A stretch of DNA of 51,305 nucleotides, taken from the NCBI GenBank assembly GCA_017416795.1, contig JAFQBD010000010.1, forward strand, positions 1 to 51,305. The letters are read 5' to 3'. Shown here in pieces: positions 8,438-17,676 of this stretch. The first letter of the stretch is position 1. Each line of letters opens with the position of its first letter. This DNA comes from Bacillota bacterium. Lineage in GTDB: Bacteria > Bacillota > Clostridia > Peptostreptococcales > Anaerovoracaceae. The position numbers and the translations under genes were made by a program. Under the pieces are notes generated by a model, which searched no databases, had not been told where the DNA came from, and saw nothing but the letters and a program-made list of their open reading frames with translations.

Positions 8438-10174
8438 ATGAATAGCAAGAAATACAAAGACGTCTTATATCAGATGAGATATATCAATGACCTTAGAGAT
8501 ATGGTCCATTCAAGTGCTGAAATGTTCGGAGACAAGACATCATTTTTGGTAAAAGATAAGCCAAGAGGTGAGTACAGACCGATAACATTCAATCAGCTGA
8601 AAAGTGATATAGACCATCTGGGAACTAAGCTTGTAGAAATGGGTCTTAAGGATAAGAAGGTAGCGATCATAGGCGAGAACAGCTACAAATGGGTAGTGAC
8701 ATATCTGGCTGTTACCAACGGTACAGGTGTTATAGTTCCTCTTGACAAGGAACTTACAGGTATCGAGATAAGAAACTTGCTTGAAAGAGCGAAGGTAGAC
8801 GCTATCGTATTTTCAGGCAAGATGAAGAAGAAACTCATTGCTGATATAGAGGCAGTGGGAGGTATCGATATCAAGATAGACATGGATGCCAAGGAAGATG
8901 AAGAAGGCACCATCAGATGGGACAGCCTGCTGGAAGAAGGAAAAGCTCTGCTTGATGGTGGAGATAAGCGCTTCGTAGAAGCTGTGATAGACAGAGAAGC
9001 TATGTGCACTTTGCTCTTTACTTCCGGAACTACAGGACAGTCAAAGGGCGTAATGCTCTCTCATAAAAACATTTCAGCAAATGTTTACAACATGTCAAAG
9101 TATGTGAATATCAGAAGAGGCGGCGGACTTTCCGTACTTCCTATGCATCACACATATGAACTGACATGCCATGTATTCACTGCTATTTATCAGGGCGTAT
9201 TCGTTGCTATTTGCGAAGGACTCAGATATATCCAGCCAAACTTAAAGGAAAGCGGTGCATCAGTAATGCTGGGCGTGCCTATCGTGTTCGAGACTATGCA
9301 TAAGAAAGTCTGGAAACAGGCAGAAGCTTCAGGCGCTGCAGATAAGATGAAGAAGATGATGGCGCTTAGCAGAAGGACTAAGATGTTCAATCAGCCTAAG
9401 GTGATGAGAAAAGTGTTCGATAAGATCCACTCAAGCCTCGGCGGCAACATCGACCTCTTCATCGCAGGCGGTGCGGCCATCAATCCTGATGTTATCAGAG
9501 ATTATGAAGCCCTCGGCATCCCGATGATACAGGGCTATGGAATGACTGAAAACGCACCTATCATTGCAGTTAATAAAGATTATTACAGCAAGGCTGATTC
9601 AGTTGGCATGCCACTTCCGGGTACTGAAGTGAAGATCATAGATCAGGACGAAGAAGGCGTAGGAGAGATCATCGTCAAAGGTCCGTCTGTTATGATCGGC
9701 TACTACGATAATCCGGAAGCTACTGAAGAAGTGCTGAAAGACGGCTGGCTCTATACAGGTGACTACGGCAGATTCGATGATGAAGGGTTCCTTTACCTCT
9801 GCGGAAGAAAGAAGTTCGTTATCGTTACCAAGAACGGTAAGAATATCTTCCCTGAAGAAATCGAAGCGCTGCTGATGGAAGAGCCGTTTATTGAAGAAGT
9901 TCTGGTTTACGGAACTGTCGACAAGAGTGACGGAGATGTTATCGTAAGGGCTGAAGTGTTCCCTAATTACGATGCCCTTAAGGAACAACTGGGCGAGATC
10001 ACTGAAGACGGGATAAAGGATGCTATCAAGGCTTGCATCGAGAACGTCAATGACAAGATGCCGACATATAAGAGAGTAAAACGATTTAAACTTCGTGAAG
10101 AAGAATTTGAAAAGACAAGCACTCGTAAGATCAAGAGAGCGGGTGGATCGATCAGAGAAGAAGACGAAGAATAA
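8438..10174 (+). CDS. Long-chain acyl-CoA synthetase (AMP-forming), paralogue 1
   Basis: A 578-residue ANL-superfamily adenylating enzyme that should activate a carboxylic acid with ATP and load it onto CoA. Key motifs are the P-loop LLFTSGTTGQSKGVMLSHKN near residue 193, the adenine-binding GYGMTENAP, the TGD of WLYTGDYG, the hinge CGRKKFVIV and the catalytic lysine region KTSTRKIKR at the C-terminus. It lacks signal or membrane segments. The ribosome binding site is AAGGAGGG. It is more divergent from the two downstream paralogues than they are from one another: its N-terminus lacks their shared CKESRPI-type segment. The substrate cannot be told from sequence; long-chain or aromatic acids are both possible. 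Confidence 0.88.
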   Translation: MNSKKYKDVLYQMRYINDLRDMVHSSAEMFGDKTSFLVKDKPRGEYRPITFNQLKSDIDHLGTKLVEMGLKDKKVAIIGENSYKWVVTYLAVTNGTGVIVPLDKELTGIEIRNLLERAKVDAIVFSGKMKKKLIADIEAVGGIDIKIDMDAKEDEEGTIRWDSLLEEGKALLDGGDKRFVEAVIDREAMCTLLFTSGTTGQSKGVMLSHKNISANVYNMSKYVNIRRGGGLSVLPMHHTYELTCHVFTAIYQGVFVAICEGLRYIQPNLKESGASVMLGVPIVFETMHKKVWKQAEASGAADKMKKMMALSRRTKMFNQPKVMRKVFDKIHSSLGGNIDLFIAGGAAINPDVIRDYEALGIPMIQGYGMTENAPIIAVNKDYYSKADSVGMPLPGTEVKIIDQDEEGVGEIIVKGPSVMIGYYDNPEATEEVLKDGWLYTGDYGRFDDEGFLYLCGRKKFVIVTKNGKNIFPEEIEALLMEEPFIEEVLVYGTVDKSDGDVIVRAEVFPNYDALKEQLGEITEDGIKDAIKACIENVNDKMPTYKRVKRFKLREEEFEKTSTRKIKRAGGSIREEDEE

Positions 10175-10212
10175 TAAATAAACCTTAAGTATACGAAAGA
10201 AGAGGGAAACGT

Positions 10213-12009
10213 ATGAGGAATGAAAATATGAAGAAAAAAATGGAATGGGCTGAGGGACTGGTAGCCAAGATCAATGCAGACCCGAGACCTTGTGTAAAAT
10301 ACAAGGAAAGCCGTCCTATCGCAGACCTGAAGCATATGATTGAAACTACAGTTGAACTCTATGGAGATAACGTGGCTTTCATGCAGAAGGACAGCAACAG
10401 TGAGCCATACAGAAGTATAACTTACAAAGAAGCATTCGCAGATATCAACGGACTGGGAACAGCGCTGATCGCTAAGGGTCTCAAAGATAAGAGAGTGGCT
10501 GTTATCGGTGAAAACTGCTATCAGTGGGCGATCTCATATCTGGCTGCCGTATGCGGTGTTGGTGTTGTAGTACCTCTCGATAAGGAACTGAATGCAGAGG
10601 AACTGAAGCAGCTGGTCATCAGAGCAGACGTTGAGTGTGTTCTTTTCCATAAGAAACACGAAGCTATGTTCAAGGAAATGAAGGCTTCAGGAGACACTAA
10701 GCTGGACGTACTTGTGAACTTTACAGCAGAAGAAGAGAATGACGGTGTATATTCACTGGCACAGCTTGTTGAAGAAGGAAAGAAGCTCGTTGAAGAAGGA
10801 AACAGAGAATTCCTCGATGCAGATATAGACAATGAAACTATGGGTATCCTCCTGTTCACTTCAGGAACAACAGGAACACCTAAGGGCGTAATGCTGTCAC
10901 ACAAGAATATCTGTGCTGACCTGATGATCGCACCTACAGTATTCAAGGTAAAGGAAGACGATATATTCTTCTCAGTACTGCCTCTTCACCATACTTATGC
11001 ATGCACATGTGACTTCCTGATGCCAATGTACAAGGGCGTTACTATCGCATATTGTCAGGGTCTCAAGTACATAACTAAGAATCTGGCTGAAGTCAGACCT
11101 ACTATGTTCCTGGGCGTACCTGCTATCTTCGAAAAGCTGTACAACACTATTTGGAAGAATGTCAAGAAACAGGGCAAGGAAGACCTGCTTAAGAAGGTCA
11201 TCAAGATCAATCGCAAGACTAAGAAAGTCGGCATCGATATCGGACCTATGTTCTTCAAGAAGATCACTGCAGTATTCGGCGGCAGAATGAGATGTCTCAT
11301 CTGCGGCGGAGCAGCTATCAGCCCTGAAGTACTGGATGGTATCATGGACTTCGGTATCCTGGCACTGCAGGGATACGGACTTACAGAATGTGCGCCGATG
11401 GGAGCACTCAACCCTGATACAGCACCTAACTCATCATCTATCGGTGTTAGATTCCCTGGTGCTGACTTGAAGGTAGTTGATGTCAACGAAGAAGGAATCG
11501 GAGAAATCTGTGTATATGGTGACAACATCATGCTGGGATACATGGATATGCCTGAAGAAACTGCAGCAGTTATTGATGCAGAAGGTTGGTTCCACACAGG
11601 TGACATGGGATATATCGATGAAAACGGTTATGCATATATCACAGGAAGAAAGAAGAACGTTATCATCACTAAGAACGGTAAGAACGTATATCCTGAAGAA
11701 CTGGAATATCAGCTGTCACTGATCTCATTCGTTGAAGAATCATTCGTATTCGAAGGCGAAAGTGAAAAGGATGATACTACTATAGTAGCTTCCATCAAGC
11801 TGGATCAGGAAACTATGGAAGAGATCCTGGGCGCTGAATATACAGAAGAACAGGCCAAAGAACTGGTGTGGAAGGAAGTTGATAAGATCAATGCTGATGC
11901 ACCGTTCTACAGAAAGATAAAGAAAGTAATCATCAGAAAGTCAGAGTTCATCAAGAATTCTTCAAAGAAGCTGATCAGATTCGCAGAAGAAAACAAGAAG
12001 GAGGACTAA
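10213..12009 (+). CDS. Long-chain acyl-CoA synthetase (AMP-forming), paralogue 2
   Basis: A 598-residue acyl-CoA synthetase with the P-loop LLFTSGTTGTPKGVMLSHKN, the GYGLTECAPMG motif, WFHTGDMGYID, and the GRKKNVIITKNGKNVYPEE hinge. It is closely related to paralogue 3 (both contain KESRPI near the N-terminus, QGYGLTECAPMGA, and a C-terminal SSKKLIRFAEENK or SQKLIRFAEENK), indicating tandem duplication. Codon use here is regular and biased, as in well-expressed genes. The stop is three bases before the racemase-like gene, whose ribosome binding site lies within this gene's last codons, so the pair is coupled. An in-frame ATG at 10228 is an alternative start. Confidence 0.88.
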   Translation: MRNENMKKKMEWAEGLVAKINADPRPCVKYKESRPIADLKHMIETTVELYGDNVAFMQKDSNSEPYRSITYKEAFADINGLGTALIAKGLKDKRVAVIGENCYQWAISYLAAVCGVGVVVPLDKELNAEELKQLVIRADVECVLFHKKHEAMFKEMKASGDTKLDVLVNFTAEEENDGVYSLAQLVEEGKKLVEEGNREFLDADIDNETMGILLFTSGTTGTPKGVMLSHKNICADLMIAPTVFKVKEDDIFFSVLPLHHTYACTCDFLMPMYKGVTIAYCQGLKYITKNLAEVRPTMFLGVPAIFEKLYNTIWKNVKKQGKEDLLKKVIKINRKTKKVGIDIGPMFFKKITAVFGGRMRCLICGGAAISPEVLDGIMDFGILALQGYGLTECAPMGALNPDTAPNSSSIGVRFPGADLKVVDVNEEGIGEICVYGDNIMLGYMDMPEETAAVIDAEGWFHTGDMGYIDENGYAYITGRKKNVIITKNGKNVYPEELEYQLSLISFVEESFVFEGESEKDDTTIVASIKLDQETMEEILGAEYTEEQAKELVWKEVDKINADAPFYRKIKKVIIRKSEFIKNSSKKLIRFAEENKKED

Positions 12010-12011
12010 CA

Positions 12012-13100
12012 ATGGCTGCCGACAGAAACCCTAAGCTCATAATTGACCTTAATAAACTGAGAAACAATATTGACAAAGTGCAGAATATGTGCCGAGATGT
12101 AGGCGTTGAGATCGCAGGCGTTATCAAGGGTTTCACAGGCCTTCCTGAAGTCGCGGCTCAGTTTGAAAGATGCGGCTGTAAGTTTATAGCTTCTTCAAGA
12201 ATAGAACAGCTTGAAGCTGTTAAGGAGTACGGTATCCAAACTCCACTTATGATGATCAGAATACCGATGCTCAGCGAAGCGGCAGACATCGTAAGAGTTA
12301 CTGACATAAGTTTAAACAGCAGCGTTGAAGTACTCAGGGAGTTGAACAAGCAGGCAAGACTTCAGGACAAAAACCACAAAGTCATCCTTATGGCGGATCT
12401 GGGAGATCTGAGAGAGGGCTTCTGGGATAAGGAAGAAATGCTTGAAGCCGCACTGATGGTCGAAAACGATCTTCATAACCTGGAGCTGGCAGGCGTGGGA
12501 ACTAATGTTGGCTGTTATGGCGCTATAGCACCTACTCCTGATAAATTGAATGAACTGGTTGCTATCGCAGAGATGATCGAGGAAAAAATCGGAAGAGAGC
12601 TGGAATTCATATCAGGAGGAGCCACAAGCTCACTCACCACTATGATCGATGGCGAGCTTCCGCCAAGGATCAATATGCTTCGTATTGGCGAAGGAATAAT
12701 ACTGGCTATCGACCTGCAGGAATATTGGGGATATGACATGAGTTATCTTTACAAGGATGTATTCACTCTCAGAGCAGAAGTCCTGGAGGTAAGAGACAAA
12801 CCGACTCATCCTGTTGGTAAGATCATGATCGACTGCTTCGGCAAGACTCCTACATACGAAGATCGCGGCATCAGAAGAAGAGCATTGGTAGGTATCGGCA
12901 GAGTAGATTACGGCTCACCTGATGACCTTGTTGCCAAGGATGCGAATATTTCTGTTGTTGGTGCATCGAGCGACCATACTATCCTGGATGTGGAAGACGC
13001 AGGGGATATCCGTGTCGGCGATACTGTAGACTTCAAGGTTTGTTATGCGAATTTAGTGTATTTGACAAGTTCAGATAATATAAACAAGATTTACATTTAG
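12012..13100 (+). CDS. Alanine/ornithine racemase family PLP enzyme
   Basis: A 362-residue fold-type III PLP enzyme. The N-terminal PKLIIDLNKLRNNI and VIKGF are the racemase PLP site (the lysine in VIKG should bind PLP); GGATSSLTTM and the phosphate-cup segment MLRIGEGI follow, then a beta domain. The length and the VIKG variant point to the alanine/ornithine racemase group (as in Stickland-fermenting clostridia, where D-ornithine enters fermentation) more than to standard Alr, which typically has a KANAYGHG motif that is absent here. It lies between two acyl-CoA synthetase paralogues and is translationally coupled to the first. Whether it acts on ornithine, another amino acid or a product of the synthetases is open. 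Confidence 0.75.
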   Translation: MAADRNPKLIIDLNKLRNNIDKVQNMCRDVGVEIAGVIKGFTGLPEVAAQFERCGCKFIASSRIEQLEAVKEYGIQTPLMMIRIPMLSEAADIVRVTDISLNSSVEVLRELNKQARLQDKNHKVILMADLGDLREGFWDKEEMLEAALMVENDLHNLELAGVGTNVGCYGAIAPTPDKLNELVAIAEMIEEKIGRELEFISGGATSSLTTMIDGELPPRINMLRIGEGIILAIDLQEYWGYDMSYLYKDVFTLRAEVLEVRDKPTHPVGKIMIDCFGKTPTYEDRGIRRRALVGIGRVDYGSPDDLVAKDANISVVGASSDHTILDVEDAGDIRVGDTVDFKVCYANLVYLTSSDNINKIYI

Positions 13101-13144
13101 CAAATAAATATTGAAAATATTATGATGAACAGGAAGTGATAAAA

Positions 13145-14956
13145 ATGAGAGAAGAAGGATTGTCTCAAAAGCAAGTAGAAGCTATCAAGTGGGCAGAAGA
13201 AACTGTTGCGAAAGTAAATAATGATCAGAGAGCTTTTGTTAAATGTAAAGAAAGCAGGCCTATAACTGACCTTAAAAATATGCTGGAGACTAGCGCTGAA
13301 CTGTTTGCAAACAATGTGGCATTTCTTCAGAAATACTCACGCAAGGATCCATATACTGAAATCAAATATTCTCAGGTTATGGAAGATGTCAATGGTCTAG
13401 GTTCTGCTCTTGTGGCACGAGGACTTAAGGGAAAACGTGTTGCTGTCATAGGAGAAAACTGTTATCAATGGGCAGTATCTTATCTTGCGGTAGCATGCGG
13501 TACAGGTATCGTCGTTCCTTTGGACAGAGAGCTGAATGCAGAAGAACTGAAGAATCAAATAATCAGAGCTGAAGTCTCAGGTGTACTTTTTGCTAAAAAG
13601 CATGAAACTGTATTCAAACAAATAAAAGAAGATGGAGATACGCCGCTTCAGGTGCTTGTGAATTTCAATACTGATGAGGAAACTGATGAGGTGTGTTCAT
13701 TTTCGCAGCTTATCGAAGAAGGTAAAAAACTGATCGAATCAGGAAACAGAGATTTCTTGGATGCAGAGATCATATATGATGAAATGGGGATACTGTTGTT
13801 TACTTCGGGAACTACAGGTAAGGCCAAAGGTGTTATGCTTTCCCATAAAAATATTGTAACAGAGTTGATGGTAGCACCTACTATATTCACGCTGAATCCT
13901 TGGGACAGATATCTTTCTATACTTCCTTTGCATCATACTTACGAATGTACTTGCGGATTTTTAATGGCACTTTATAAGGGCTCATCAGTTGCATATTGCG
14001 AAGGTCTTAAATATATTACAAAGAACTTAAAAGAAGCACAGCCGACAATGATGCTCGGAGTGCCGGCACTTTACGAAAAACTTTATAGTACCATCTGGAA
14101 GAATATCAGAAAGCAAGGGAAAGAAAAACTTCTTAAAAAAATCATAAAAGTAAATAATGTGACCAAGAAGGTAGGTATCGATCTCGGTAAAATCTTCTTC
14201 AAGCAGATACTTGAAGTGTTTGGTGGAAGGATGAAAACCATGATTTGCGGCGGTGCTGCGATTAATCCTGATATCTTGAACGGTATACGTGATTTCGGAA
14301 TAAATGCGCTGCAGGGATATGGTCTTACCGAATGTGCGCCTATGGGTGCATTCAATCCGGAGGATTGTCCTAATGCAGAGTCTGTTGGGGTTCCGTTTCC
14401 GGGCCTTGAGATCAAGGCAATAAACCACAATGATGAAGGCATAGGAGAAATTTGCGTAAAAGGCGATCATGTTATGATGGGATATTATCAGATGCCTGAA
14501 GAAACAGCAGAAGTGCTGGATGCAGATGGATGGTTCCATACGGGAGATTTGGGATATATCGATAAAGATGGCTATACATATCTGACGGGAAGAAAAAAGA
14601 ATGTTATAATAACAAAAAATGGTAAGAACGTTTATCCTGAAGAAGTGGAATATCTCATATCAAATATCGAATTCGTTGAAGAAAGCTTTGTGTTTGCTCA
14701 AGATGCGGAGCGCGCAGATGATACAGTGATAGTTGCCTCTGTCAAAGTGGATAAAGAGGCCATCTCTGAGATATTGGGGACTGAGTATGGGGAAGAAGAT
14801 GTCAAGAAACTTGTTTGGAGTGAGATAGACAAGATAAATGACGATGCACCTCCATACAGAAAGGTGAAGAAACTCATTATCCGAAAGACTGACTTCGTTA
14901 AGAATACATCTCAGAAACTTATAAGATTTGCGGAAGAAAACAAAAGAGAAGATTAA
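13145..14956 (+). CDS. Long-chain acyl-CoA synthetase (AMP-forming), paralogue 3
   Basis: A 603-residue ANL-superfamily enzyme with LLFTSGTTGKAKGVMLSHKN, GYGLTECAPMGA, WFHTGDLGYID and GRKKNVIITKNGKN. It is a close paralogue of the synthetase at 10213. I place the start at ATG 13145: AGGAAG lies ahead at a normal distance, whereas the in-frame GTG at 13136 is inside that site. Its codon use is noticeably less biased (more TTA/TTG, AAA, CTT and ATA codons) than paralogue 2, so the two copies differ in expression level or age. A strong terminator follows. Substrate unknown. Confidence 0.88.
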   Translation: MREEGLSQKQVEAIKWAEETVAKVNNDQRAFVKCKESRPITDLKNMLETSAELFANNVAFLQKYSRKDPYTEIKYSQVMEDVNGLGSALVARGLKGKRVAVIGENCYQWAVSYLAVACGTGIVVPLDRELNAEELKNQIIRAEVSGVLFAKKHETVFKQIKEDGDTPLQVLVNFNTDEETDEVCSFSQLIEEGKKLIESGNRDFLDAEIIYDEMGILLFTSGTTGKAKGVMLSHKNIVTELMVAPTIFTLNPWDRYLSILPLHHTYECTCGFLMALYKGSSVAYCEGLKYITKNLKEAQPTMMLGVPALYEKLYSTIWKNIRKQGKEKLLKKIIKVNNVTKKVGIDLGKIFFKQILEVFGGRMKTMICGGAAINPDILNGIRDFGINALQGYGLTECAPMGAFNPEDCPNAESVGVPFPGLEIKAINHNDEGIGEICVKGDHVMMGYYQMPEETAEVLDADGWFHTGDLGYIDKDGYTYLTGRKKNVIITKNGKNVYPEEVEYLISNIEFVEESFVFAQDAERADDTVIVASVKVDKEAISEILGTEYGEEDVKKLVWSEIDKINDDAPPYRKVKKLIIRKTDFVKNTSQKLIRFAEENKRED

Positions 14957-14967
14957 TAGAAATGATA

Positions 14968-14994
14968 AAGTGCAGCTTTAAACTGCACTTTTTT
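14968..14994 (+). terminator. Intrinsic terminator after the acyl-CoA synthetase cluster
   Basis: AAGTGCAG (14968-14975) and CTGCACTT (14983-14990) form an 8-bp stem with a 7-base loop, followed by TTTT. It ends the operon that began upstream of the flavoprotein or first synthetase. Confidence 0.9.
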
Positions 14995-15027
14995 CATAAT
15001 TGATATTCATGTGTATATAATATATTA

Positions 15028-15048
15028 GACAACCGTAGCAAGGTTGTC
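15028..15048. repeat. Inverted repeat upstream of the greA promoter
   Basis: GACAACC (15028-15034) and GGTTGTC (15042-15048) are perfect inverted arms around seven bases, ending five bases before the greA -35 box. There is no T run, so it is not a terminator; an operator is possible. Confidence 0.4.
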
Positions 15049-15053
15049 AATCG

Positions 15054-15082
15054 TTGACAAACAAGCGGTTATAAAGTATAAT
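15054..15082 (+). promoter_or_regulatory. Promoter of greA
   Basis: A consensus sigma-A promoter: TTGACA at 15054-15059, a 17-base spacer, and TATAAT at 15077-15082. Transcription should start near 15089, about 30 bases before the greA start codon. Confidence 0.85.
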
Positions 15083-15120
15083 ATTTCGATACGACAATAG
15101 GTCGAAAGGAGATTTATTAA

Positions 15121-15606
15121 ATGACAGATTTTATGAACGAAGAAATGCTGTTAACTAAAGAGGGATATGACAAGATCGTAGCTGAGCATGAAGAACTGGT
15201 TTCTGTTAAAAGAGCGGAAGTCGCTGAAAGGATCAAGGAAGCTATCTCATATGGAGATATTTCCGAAAACGCAGAGTACGATTCAGCTAAAAACGAACAG
15301 GCTGAGCTGGAAGAAAGGATCTATACTCTTGAAAATATGATCCGTAAGGCTAAGATCGTACAGGAAGATGATGTTAAGGGAGACGTTGTAAATGTTGGCC
15401 TTAAGGTAAAGGTCAAGGACCTGGATATGGATTTTGAAGAAGAATTCTCTATCGTTGGAGCGACTGAATCAGACCCGTTCAACGGTAAGATATCAAATGA
15501 GTCTTCAGTAGGAAAAGCACTTATTGGCCACAAAGTTGGCGATAAGATAGCTGTAGAAGTGCCTGACGGTACTGTTAATTATGAAATCATTGAAATAATC
15601 AAATAA
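15121..15606 (+). CDS. greA: Transcription elongation factor GreA
   Basis: GreA binds the RNA polymerase secondary channel and stimulates cleavage of backtracked transcripts. The 161-residue protein has an N-terminal coiled coil (LTKEGYDKIVAEHEELVSVK through the following helix) with the acidic tip GDISENAEYDSAKNEQ, and a C-terminal FKBP-like domain with SPIGKAL-like SSVGKALIGHKVGD. The length is typical. The ribosome binding site AAAGGAG lies nine bases before the ATG; an in-frame ATG four codons later is a weaker alternative. In this genome greA heads an operon with two aminoacyl-tRNA synthetases; a greA-lysS pairing is common in bacteria. Confidence 0.96.
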   Translation: MTDFMNEEMLLTKEGYDKIVAEHEELVSVKRAEVAERIKEAISYGDISENAEYDSAKNEQAELEERIYTLENMIRKAKIVQEDDVKGDVVNVGLKVKVKDLDMDFEEEFSIVGATESDPFNGKISNESSVGKALIGHKVGDKIAVEVPDGTVNYEIIEIIK

Positions 15607-15636
15607 ATAAATCAACTAAAGAAGAGAGGTGTTTTT

Positions 15637-17664
15637 ATGCATTGGGCCGAAAGAATAGCTGACGAGATCATTAGAAAAAAACCCGACAAAGAACAATACG
15701 TATGTGCTGCCGGAATCAGCCCTTCCGGATCTATCCACATAGGTAACTTCAGAGACATTGCAACAGCACTGTTTGTTTGCAAAGCTCTCATAAAGAAAGG
15801 CAAAAAAGCCAAGCTTCTGTTCTCATGGGACGAATTCGACAGATTCCGTAAGGTTCCTAAGAACGTTCAGGATGTAGACCCTGAAGGTAAGTTCGAAGCA
15901 TATATTGGACAGCCATATACATCAGTACCTAATCCATTCGATACAGAACATGAAAACTATGCTAAGTACTTCGAAGCTGAATTCATGGAACAGATGGAAA
16001 GATTCGGTATCGAAATGGACTATAGATATCAGACAGAAATGTACACATCAGGAAAGTACAAAGATGATGTCATTGAAGCCATCTCTAAGAGAAAAGAAAT
16101 CTTCGATATCCTGGACAGCTTCAGAACTCAGGATGCAGAAGAGGGCGAACGTGATGCATACTTCCCTGTAAGCATTTTCTGCCCTGTATGCGGCAAGGAC
16201 ACAACTAAGATCAATTCCATTTCAGATGATAATACAGTAGCTGAATACGAATGTGAATGCGGACATACAGGAACATTTGACTTTAAGACAGACTTCAACT
16301 GCAAGCTTGCTTGGAAGGTTGACTGGCCAATGAGATGGAGATATGAAGGCGTTGACTTCGAACCTGCAGGTAAAGACCACGCATCTCCTGGCGGAAGCTA
16401 TGACAACAGCGGGGTTATCAGCAAAAAGATCTTCAACTATGAAACTCCGACATACCAGGGATATGAATTTATCGGTATCAAGGGCGTGGCAGGCAAGATG
16501 TCCGGTTCATCAGGTCTCAATCTGACTCCGGGAACACTGCTGAACATCTACGAGCCTGAGATCATCCTGTGGCTGTACTCCAAGACAGACCCTAAGAAGG
16601 CATTTGATTTCTGCTTCGACGACGGCATCCTGCGTCAGTATTTCGAATTCGACAAGATGTACAATGATTACAAAGCAGGAAAGACTAATGAACATAACAC
16701 ATCTGTTATGGAATACTGTCTTATCGAAGGAAGAGAAATCAAAACTGTTCCAATGAGTCTTCTCGTTCAGCTGGGATCTATCGTAGACTTCAATGTTCCT
16801 ATGATGGAAACAGTATTCGAAAAGATCGGAACACCGTATAAGTATGAAGATTTCGCACAGAGACTGGAACTGGCTAAGTACTGGCTGTACCAGTGTGCAC
16901 CTGAATCAGCTAATAAACTGAGAGATTACAGAGATTTCGCTTTATACAATACATTCTCAGAAGAAGAAAAGAAAGAAATCGCATTGCTGTACGATTACAT
17001 CGCTGCAGGTGAGTACGATCTCGATTCCCTGAACACTAAGCTGTATGACATCCCTAAGGAAGTCTTCGGATACGATGTAGAAAATCTGAAGCAGATCCAG
17101 GGACAGTTCTTCAAGAACGTGTACAAGCTTCTCATCAGCAAGGAGAGGGGTCCTAGACTCTATCTGTTCCTCTATGCTATCGATAGAGAAAGATTCATGC
17201 ATCTGCTTGACTTCTCACATCCACAGACTGAAGAAGAATTGGCTATAATCAAGGCGGAAGCGGAAGCAGAAGCTGCAGCTAATGCTCCTAAGGTTAGAGA
17301 ATATGGTGAACCTGATGAAGTTAAGCCTATCGTTGAACCTAATATCAACGTAGATCAGTTCTTTGCAATGGATCTGAGAGTATGTAAGATCATCAAGTGC
17401 CAGGAAATCAGAAAGGCGCACAGCAACTATAAGCTGACTCTCTTCGACGGTCTGAAGGAAAGAGTGATCGTTTCAAGCATCAAGGCTGATTACACTCCTG
17501 AAGAACTGATCGGCAAGAAGATCATCGTTGTTGCTAACCTGGAACCTGCAAGACTTACAGGCGTAACAAGCGAAGGTATGCTGCTGGCAGGAACTAACAA
17601 TGCCTGCGGATGTCAGGTGATCTTCGTTGATGACATCGTTCCTGAAGGAACAAGGATCTGCTAG
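15637..17664 (+). CDS. lysK: Class I lysyl-tRNA synthetase with C-terminal tRNA-binding domain
   Basis: A 675-residue enzyme that charges tRNA-Lys. It is the class I form, normally archaeal and found in scattered bacteria: HIGN (residues 34-37) is the HIGH motif and KMSGS (from about 287) the KMSKS motif, with a zinc-ribbon insert (CPVCGK ... CECGH) near 182-207. From about residue 569 to the end is an added EMAP/Trbp111-like OB-fold domain (INVDQFFAMDLRVCKI ... GMLLAG), the same type as at the C-terminus of bacterial MetRS. An alanine/glutamate-rich linker joins the two. The fusion should strengthen tRNA binding. The gene follows greA by 30 bases and precedes asnS by 12. Alternative: a class II LysRS elsewhere could coexist; this cannot be seen here. 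Confidence 0.92.
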   Translation: MHWAERIADEIIRKKPDKEQYVCAAGISPSGSIHIGNFRDIATALFVCKALIKKGKKAKLLFSWDEFDRFRKVPKNVQDVDPEGKFEAYIGQPYTSVPNPFDTEHENYAKYFEAEFMEQMERFGIEMDYRYQTEMYTSGKYKDDVIEAISKRKEIFDILDSFRTQDAEEGERDAYFPVSIFCPVCGKDTTKINSISDDNTVAEYECECGHTGTFDFKTDFNCKLAWKVDWPMRWRYEGVDFEPAGKDHASPGGSYDNSGVISKKIFNYETPTYQGYEFIGIKGVAGKMSGSSGLNLTPGTLLNIYEPEIILWLYSKTDPKKAFDFCFDDGILRQYFEFDKMYNDYKAGKTNEHNTSVMEYCLIEGREIKTVPMSLLVQLGSIVDFNVPMMETVFEKIGTPYKYEDFAQRLELAKYWLYQCAPESANKLRDYRDFALYNTFSEEEKKEIALLYDYIAAGEYDLDSLNTKLYDIPKEVFGYDVENLKQIQGQFFKNVYKLLISKERGPRLYLFLYAIDRERFMHLLDFSHPQTEEELAIIKAEAEAEAAANAPKVREYGEPDEVKPIVEPNINVDQFFAMDLRVCKIIKCQEIRKAHSNYKLTLFDGLKERVIVSSIKADYTPEELIGKKIIVVANLEPARLTGVTSEGMLLAGTNNACGCQVIFVDDIVPEGTRIC

Positions 17665-17676
17665 GAGAATAGATTA

